From: JAQVEB01 sp028698105
GTDB taxonomy: Bacteria > Bacteroidota > Bacteroidia > Bacteroidales > Dysgonomonadaceae
Assembly (NCBI GenBank): GCA_964293155.1
Contig: CAXYYA010000011.1
Location: 7,016 to 71,015, forward strand
Length of the DNA: 64,000 nt
Direction of reading: 5' to 3'
The stretch's first letter is position 1. The number at the start of each line of letters is the position of its first letter. Below are positions 61,045-64,000 of this stretch, one piece after another. Made by a program: the position numbers and the translations under genes. Under the pieces are notes generated by a model. The model ran no database searches, was not told the origin of the DNA, and worked only from the letters and a program-made list of their open reading frames with translations.

Positions 61045-61929
61045 TTAAAATTTGTAAGCTAATCCTATTCCCAATATTTCCTTAAACTGTACGCGCGGGC
61101 CGCGTTCCACCCCGTTTTTATCAATGTATTTGATATCGTCATCATATTTCAATGTGGTGTTGATCATGGCGTTCATGTATTTATTAATTTTCATGTTTAC
61201 AATAACGTCCCAGTCTACATCAATGTTGCCGAAACTTTTATTGTAAGCCGTGAACAGGCTCAGCACAGAGGCAAGATCAACGTTTTCCATCAACTGCGTT
61301 TTGTAACCCATTTTAAGGTACGATCCGAGCTCGGCTTTGAGGTGTTTGCCCGGATCAACGCCGAACAAGCCTAATGTGGATAAACTATCGTCCATCACGA
61401 TGGTGAATTTTGCGGCCAGCGGCGAATAGTACAAGCTGAATTTATCGCAAGGCTTGTATTCCGCACCCACTGATAGTGTGCTGAAAGCCGGTGACAAAAA
61501 GTCGGAAATATACACATCGGTATTCGGATAGTTGTATCCTTTGGCAAACTGCGTTTTGAAATCGAACAATCCGGTATAATACCATTTTTCGCTGGCCTGA
61601 TGCCCCAGTTTTGAGGCAAAATCGAATTTGTCGGCTGTTTTTCGCAGCCCTTCATTCTGAATACGGCTCAAACCGTAATCCGTAGCCAGATGATTCTCCC
61701 ACAGCCATTTGCCGTTCTTGTGAACCAAATCGCCGTTCAAATAAATATTTCCGGCCACAGCATTGCTTCCTCCGGCTGACCAGTTTACCAGCGACGTTTG
61801 CGAGAAGTTAACGCCGGTTACACCGCTTAACTTCCATTTCGGTTCCACTTTAACCGAATCGGTTTCATTTTGTGAAAACCCCGCGATCGCCGCGAGATAC
61901 ATCACACCCAATAAAAGTAATTTCTTCAT
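61045..61929 (-). CDS. DUF3078 outer-membrane protein
   Basis: A 294-residue protein with a signal peptide ending near IAGFSQ (residue 20). The DUF3078 signature is WKLSGVTGVNFSQTSLVNWS followed by AGGSNAVAGNIYLN (about 32-66). The rest alternates polar and hydrophobic residues and ends in GIGLAYKF, typical of an outer-membrane beta barrel with a terminal aromatic residue. Function is unknown. It lies 13 bp upstream of the DUF4290 gene on the same strand. Confidence 0.85.
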   Translation of the reverse strand: MKKLLLLGVMYLAAIAGFSQNETDSVKVEPKWKLSGVTGVNFSQTSLVNWSAGGSNAVAGNIYLNGDLVHKNGKWLWENHLATDYGLSRIQNEGLRKTADKFDFASKLGHQASEKWYYTGLFDFKTQFAKGYNYPNTDVYISDFLSPAFSTLSVGAEYKPCDKFSLYYSPLAAKFTIVMDDSLSTLGLFGVDPGKHLKAELGSYLKMGYKTQLMENVDLASVLSLFTAYNKSFGNIDVDWDVIVNMKINKYMNAMINTTLKYDDDIKYIDKNGVERGPRVQFKEILGIGLAYKF

Positions 61930-61953
61930 TCTTAAGTTTTTGTTAAATAATCG

Positions 61954-62901
61954 TTATCTTAATTTCAACACATCGCCCTCCTCGGGAATGTATTCGTAAT
62001 CTTTCTTGTTCAGCCGGTACAGGTTGCGCAGTTGGATGCCGTATTTCTGCGAAATGCTGTACATGGACTCGCCTATTTGCACTTCGTGCTCGTAGTAAGG
62101 CTTGTCGGCACGCGCTTTCTTTTTCTGGAAATAAACAATATCGCCTTCGCTCAGCGGAAAATCTTCCGGAACTTCGTTGTATTTGAGCAGGTCTTTTTCA
62201 TTGAACCCGAACTCATTCGCGATGCTCGCGAATGAATCGCCGGTAACGGCGATTACATATACCAGTCCGTGCGTTTTGTAGGGTTGATGCGTCCATGTTA
62301 CGCTGGCAACCTCCTGTTCCTTTTCTGTTTTACGCTCGCTTCGCGACCGTTTTCTGCTGTAATTCTTGTCGTCGTATCTGTAGAGTTCGTAATCTTCGAT
62401 CAGCTTGATCAGTTTGTTGGCGTATGCTTTATCGGTAGCGTAACCGGTTTTTTGCAGTCCACGCGCCCAGCCTTTGTAATCGGTGACGGCGAGGTCGAAC
62501 AACACGCGGTAGCGTGCGCCGTAGGCGAGAAATTCCGAGTGGTCTTTGTAAGAATCCTCCACGCGGCGGTACTTGCGGAAACAATCGTTTGGCGTGTCGT
62601 CGGCGGCATAAACTTTTTCACCGGTCCAGTCGCGATGGCATTTAATACCGAAATGGTTGTTGGAGCGCCTGGCCAGATCGCTCAATCCCGCCCCCGACTC
62701 CAACAACCCTTGCGCAAGGGTAACGGATGCAGGGATTTTATACGCACGCATGTGCTCAACGGCAATATCGCTGTATTTATCAATGTAATCGTCATAAGCT
62801 TTCAGCCTCACCTGCCCGAAAGCAGCCGTGGAGAGAAATAAAAACGAAAAAACAATTCCTGCAAGTGAAATATGGTTATATTTGCGGAAAAATAGTGGCA
62901 T
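61954..62901 (-). CDS. Secreted LysM glucosaminidase (peptidoglycan hydrolase)
   Basis: A 315-residue protein from the ATG at 62901 (a TTG at 62931 is less likely). After a signal peptide ending near TAAFGQ comes a FlgJ/glucosaminidase domain (about 30-165): IPASVTLAQGLLESGAGLSD contains the catalytic glutamate, followed by NNHFGIKCHRDW and DYKGWARGLQKTGYATDKAY. Two LysM domains follow (about 215-260 and 270-315), the last with GESMYSISQKYGIQLRNLYR. It cleaves peptidoglycan glycan strands. Its start codon lies only 38 bp from that of the divergent cdd gene. Confidence 0.92.
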   Translation of the reverse strand: MPLFFRKYNHISLAGIVFSFLFLSTAAFGQVRLKAYDDYIDKYSDIAVEHMRAYKIPASVTLAQGLLESGAGLSDLARRSNNHFGIKCHRDWTGEKVYAADDTPNDCFRKYRRVEDSYKDHSEFLAYGARYRVLFDLAVTDYKGWARGLQKTGYATDKAYANKLIKLIEDYELYRYDDKNYSRKRSRSERKTEKEQEVASVTWTHQPYKTHGLVYVIAVTGDSFASIANEFGFNEKDLLKYNEVPEDFPLSEGDIVYFQKKKARADKPYYEHEVQIGESMYSISQKYGIQLRNLYRLNKKDYEYIPEEGDVLKLR

Positions 62902-62968
62902 TGTAACTGTCGTAATGAGAATTTCAATCAAAAAAACCGATGAAAGAAATTAATTTAACTGCAAAGAT
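62877..62968. promoter_or_regulatory. Interlocked divergent promoters of cdd and the glucosaminidase gene
   Basis: A plus-strand -7 box TATATTTG (62877-62884) lies inside the glucosaminidase signal-peptide coding region and could drive cdd. A minus-strand -7 box TATCTTTG (62961-62968) lies inside the first codons of cdd and could drive the glucosaminidase gene. Neither has a strong -33 box. Confidence 0.45.
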
Positions 62969-63419
62969 AAGCGTTTATCGTTTAGAGGAGTGCTCCGAGA
63001 TAGAAAAAAAACTGATTGAGGCAGCAAAAAAAGCAACCCAACAGGCTTACGCGCCTTATTCTCACTTTCGTGTGGGCGCGGCGGTGCTGTTGGAGAACGG
63101 CGTAATTGTTTCGGGGAATAATCAGGAAAACGCCGCTTTTCCTTCGTCGTTATGCGCGGAGCGCACCACGGTTTTTTTCGTAAACGCCAATCATCCCGAT
63201 CAAAAAATTATGACAATAGCCATCGCGGCTTTTCATAACGGAGCATTCACCAAAGAGGTGATCACGCCGTGCGGCGCCTGCCGTCAGGTATTGCTGGAAG
63301 TGGAAAACCGGTTCAACACGCCCATGAAAGTGATGATGTACAGCGAGGACGGCATTTATGTGGCCGACAGCATAAAAGATTTGCTGCCGATGAGTTTTGG
63401 CGACAATATGCTGGGATAA
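62940..63419 (+). CDS. cdd: Cytidine deaminase
   Basis: A 159-residue homotetramer-type enzyme that converts cytidine and deoxycytidine to the uridines. The zinc site has Cys and catalytic Glu in LCAERTTVFF (about 77-86) and two cysteines in TPCGACRQVLLE (about 109-120). The substrate region YSHFRVGAAVLLENG (about 40-54) is typical. It is a bit longer at the N-terminus than the usual 130 residues. The start is fixed by the short 38-bp gap to the divergent gene. Confidence 0.94.
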   Translation: MKEINLTAKISVYRLEECSEIEKKLIEAAKKATQQAYAPYSHFRVGAAVLLENGVIVSGNNQENAAFPSSLCAERTTVFFVNANHPDQKIMTIAIAAFHNGAFTKEVITPCGACRQVLLEVENRFNTPMKVMMYSEDGIYVADSIKDLLPMSFGDNMLG

Positions 63420-63440
63420 AACAGGGATTGTTATCGGATT

Positions 63441-63923
63441 TCAGAATGAAGCTTCTTCCAACCGCACCAGATACCACTTTCCGTCTTTTCGTTTGAAATA
63501 GTAGTTGGCATAAATGCCGTTGTTGATGCCGCGAAGTTCAACCGTGGCCGAATCGGGATTGTTGCCGAAAAACACATCCTGATGATATTGGTCGTAATCG
63601 CGGATAACGTAGGTGCTGTCGTACGTCAGATCAAGATGTTCCCATTCCTGCTTCGCAATACTTTCCTCGCGCGGAGGCATGCCGTCCAACTCGGTGCCGG
63701 AAATGGATGCTTTAACGGGAAACTCAATTCGCGCCAACTGAAAAATACGATCGGTATTGAATTGATTTAAAAAATCATAGAAATTTTCGCCATCGGCTGC
63801 ATGATCATTGCTAACATTTTCCGCAGACAAATTTGAATCGGATTTCACGTTATTTACCGCTTTTTTTTGCGAGCAGCCGATCAACAAGCTTAAGACAATT
63901 ATAACAGAGTAGATAACCTTCAT
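63441..63923 (-). CDS. DUF4348-like lipoprotein
   Basis: A 160-residue lipoprotein with signal peptide IVLSLLIGCSQKK (lipidated Cys17). After a Ser/Asn-rich linker comes a domain with FYDFLNQFNTDRIFQLARIE (about 48-67), FPVKASI and a C-terminal NYYFKRKDGKWYLVRLEE, consistent with the DUF4348 family of Bacteroidota. Function is unknown. The terminal strand motif is like those of NTF2-type folds. A -7 box TATCTTTG is at 63949-63956. Confidence 0.78.
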   Translation of the reverse strand: MKVIYSVIIVLSLLIGCSQKKAVNNVKSDSNLSAENVSNDHAADGENFYDFLNQFNTDRIFQLARIEFPVKASISGTELDGMPPREESIAKQEWEHLDLTYDSTYVIRDYDQYHQDVFFGNNPDSATVELRGINNGIYANYYFKRKDGKWYLVRLEEASF

Positions 63924-63948
63924 TTTTGGGGATGTAATTATTTGAGTG

Positions 63949-63956
63949 CAAAGATA
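63949..63956 (-). promoter_or_regulatory. Putative -7 box for the DUF4348-like gene
   Basis: The minus strand reads TATCTTTG, 25 bp before the ATG at 63923. No -33 box is clear. The last 44 bp of the window hold nothing recognisable. Confidence 0.4.
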
Positions 63957-64000
63957 TATAGAAAACTTTTTTCTTTACTAGTAAACAGATAAAAATGATA

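Overview
The window reads as a chromosomal segment of an anaerobic Bacteroidota, most likely Bacteroidales. The signs are lineage-restricted families (GldH, DUF3078, DUF3943, DUF4290), Bacteroidota-type promoters (TAnnTTTG at about -7, TTG/TTTG about 20 bp upstream), the three-gene glycogen cluster with GH57, and a flavodiiron oxygen-scavenging protein. Genes are dense and mostly housekeeping. I see no rRNA, tRNA, CRISPR array, transposase or phage block.

Layout. 0-2.9 kb: the end of a class I aminotransferase, a LolC/E-type permease and a Tat-exported aldo/keto reductase. 2.9-5.4 kb: an accessory island with a split HipA toxin-antitoxin system (hipB-hipS-hipT order) and a Bro-N-like/Fic fusion. 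5.4-11.6 kb, minus strand: mnmE and the ATP synthase genes atpD-C-(membrane protein)-B-E-F-H. 11.6-13.7 kb: a three-gene unit of a membrane protein, a CmoA-like carboxy-SAM synthase and an isoprenylcysteine-methyltransferase-like membrane enzyme. 13.7-19.9 kb: a TetR-TolC-adaptor-RND efflux operon. 20.0-22.7 kb: an operon of outer-membrane phospholipase A, a small protein and a DUF3943 protein. 23-31.6 kb: envelope and accessory genes (DUF4126, GNAT, MscS, esterase, phosphoesterase/beta-propeller fusion, lipoproteins, DUF2231, an AT-rich nuclease-like gene between hairpin repeats, CrcB). 31.6-37.1 kb: RecB-like helicase-nuclease, SUI1/YciH factor, Na/phosphate symporter. 37.2-41.4 kb, plus strand: nucleoside kinase, then atpA and atpG. 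41.6-46.6 kb: nagB, flavodiiron protein, lgt, ddh, rhomboid protease. 46.7-51.4 kb: glycogen cluster. 51.4-64 kb: gldH-ricT-holB, a nitrilase-family amidase, metF, rseP, dxr, an ABC ATPase, rimM, DUF4290, DUF3078, a LysM glucosaminidase, cdd and a lipoprotein.

Three structures stand out. (1) The ATP synthase operon is broken: atpA-atpG lie about 32 kb from the other subunits on the opposite strand. Flipping the segment between the atpH-mnmE gap and the kinase-atpA gap in one step would restore the usual Bacteroidales order. (2) Two tandem transcription units (the pldA operon and the tetR-efflux operon) carry near-identical 20-bp inverted-repeat operators in the same place against their -7 boxes, which suggests one TetR regulon joining outer-membrane lipid hydrolysis to drug efflux. 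(3) The tripartite Hip system has a perfect 13-bp inverted repeat straddling its promoter and a threonine where HipA has its autophosphorylated serine.

All function calls come from reading motifs in translated sequence. No database search was run.
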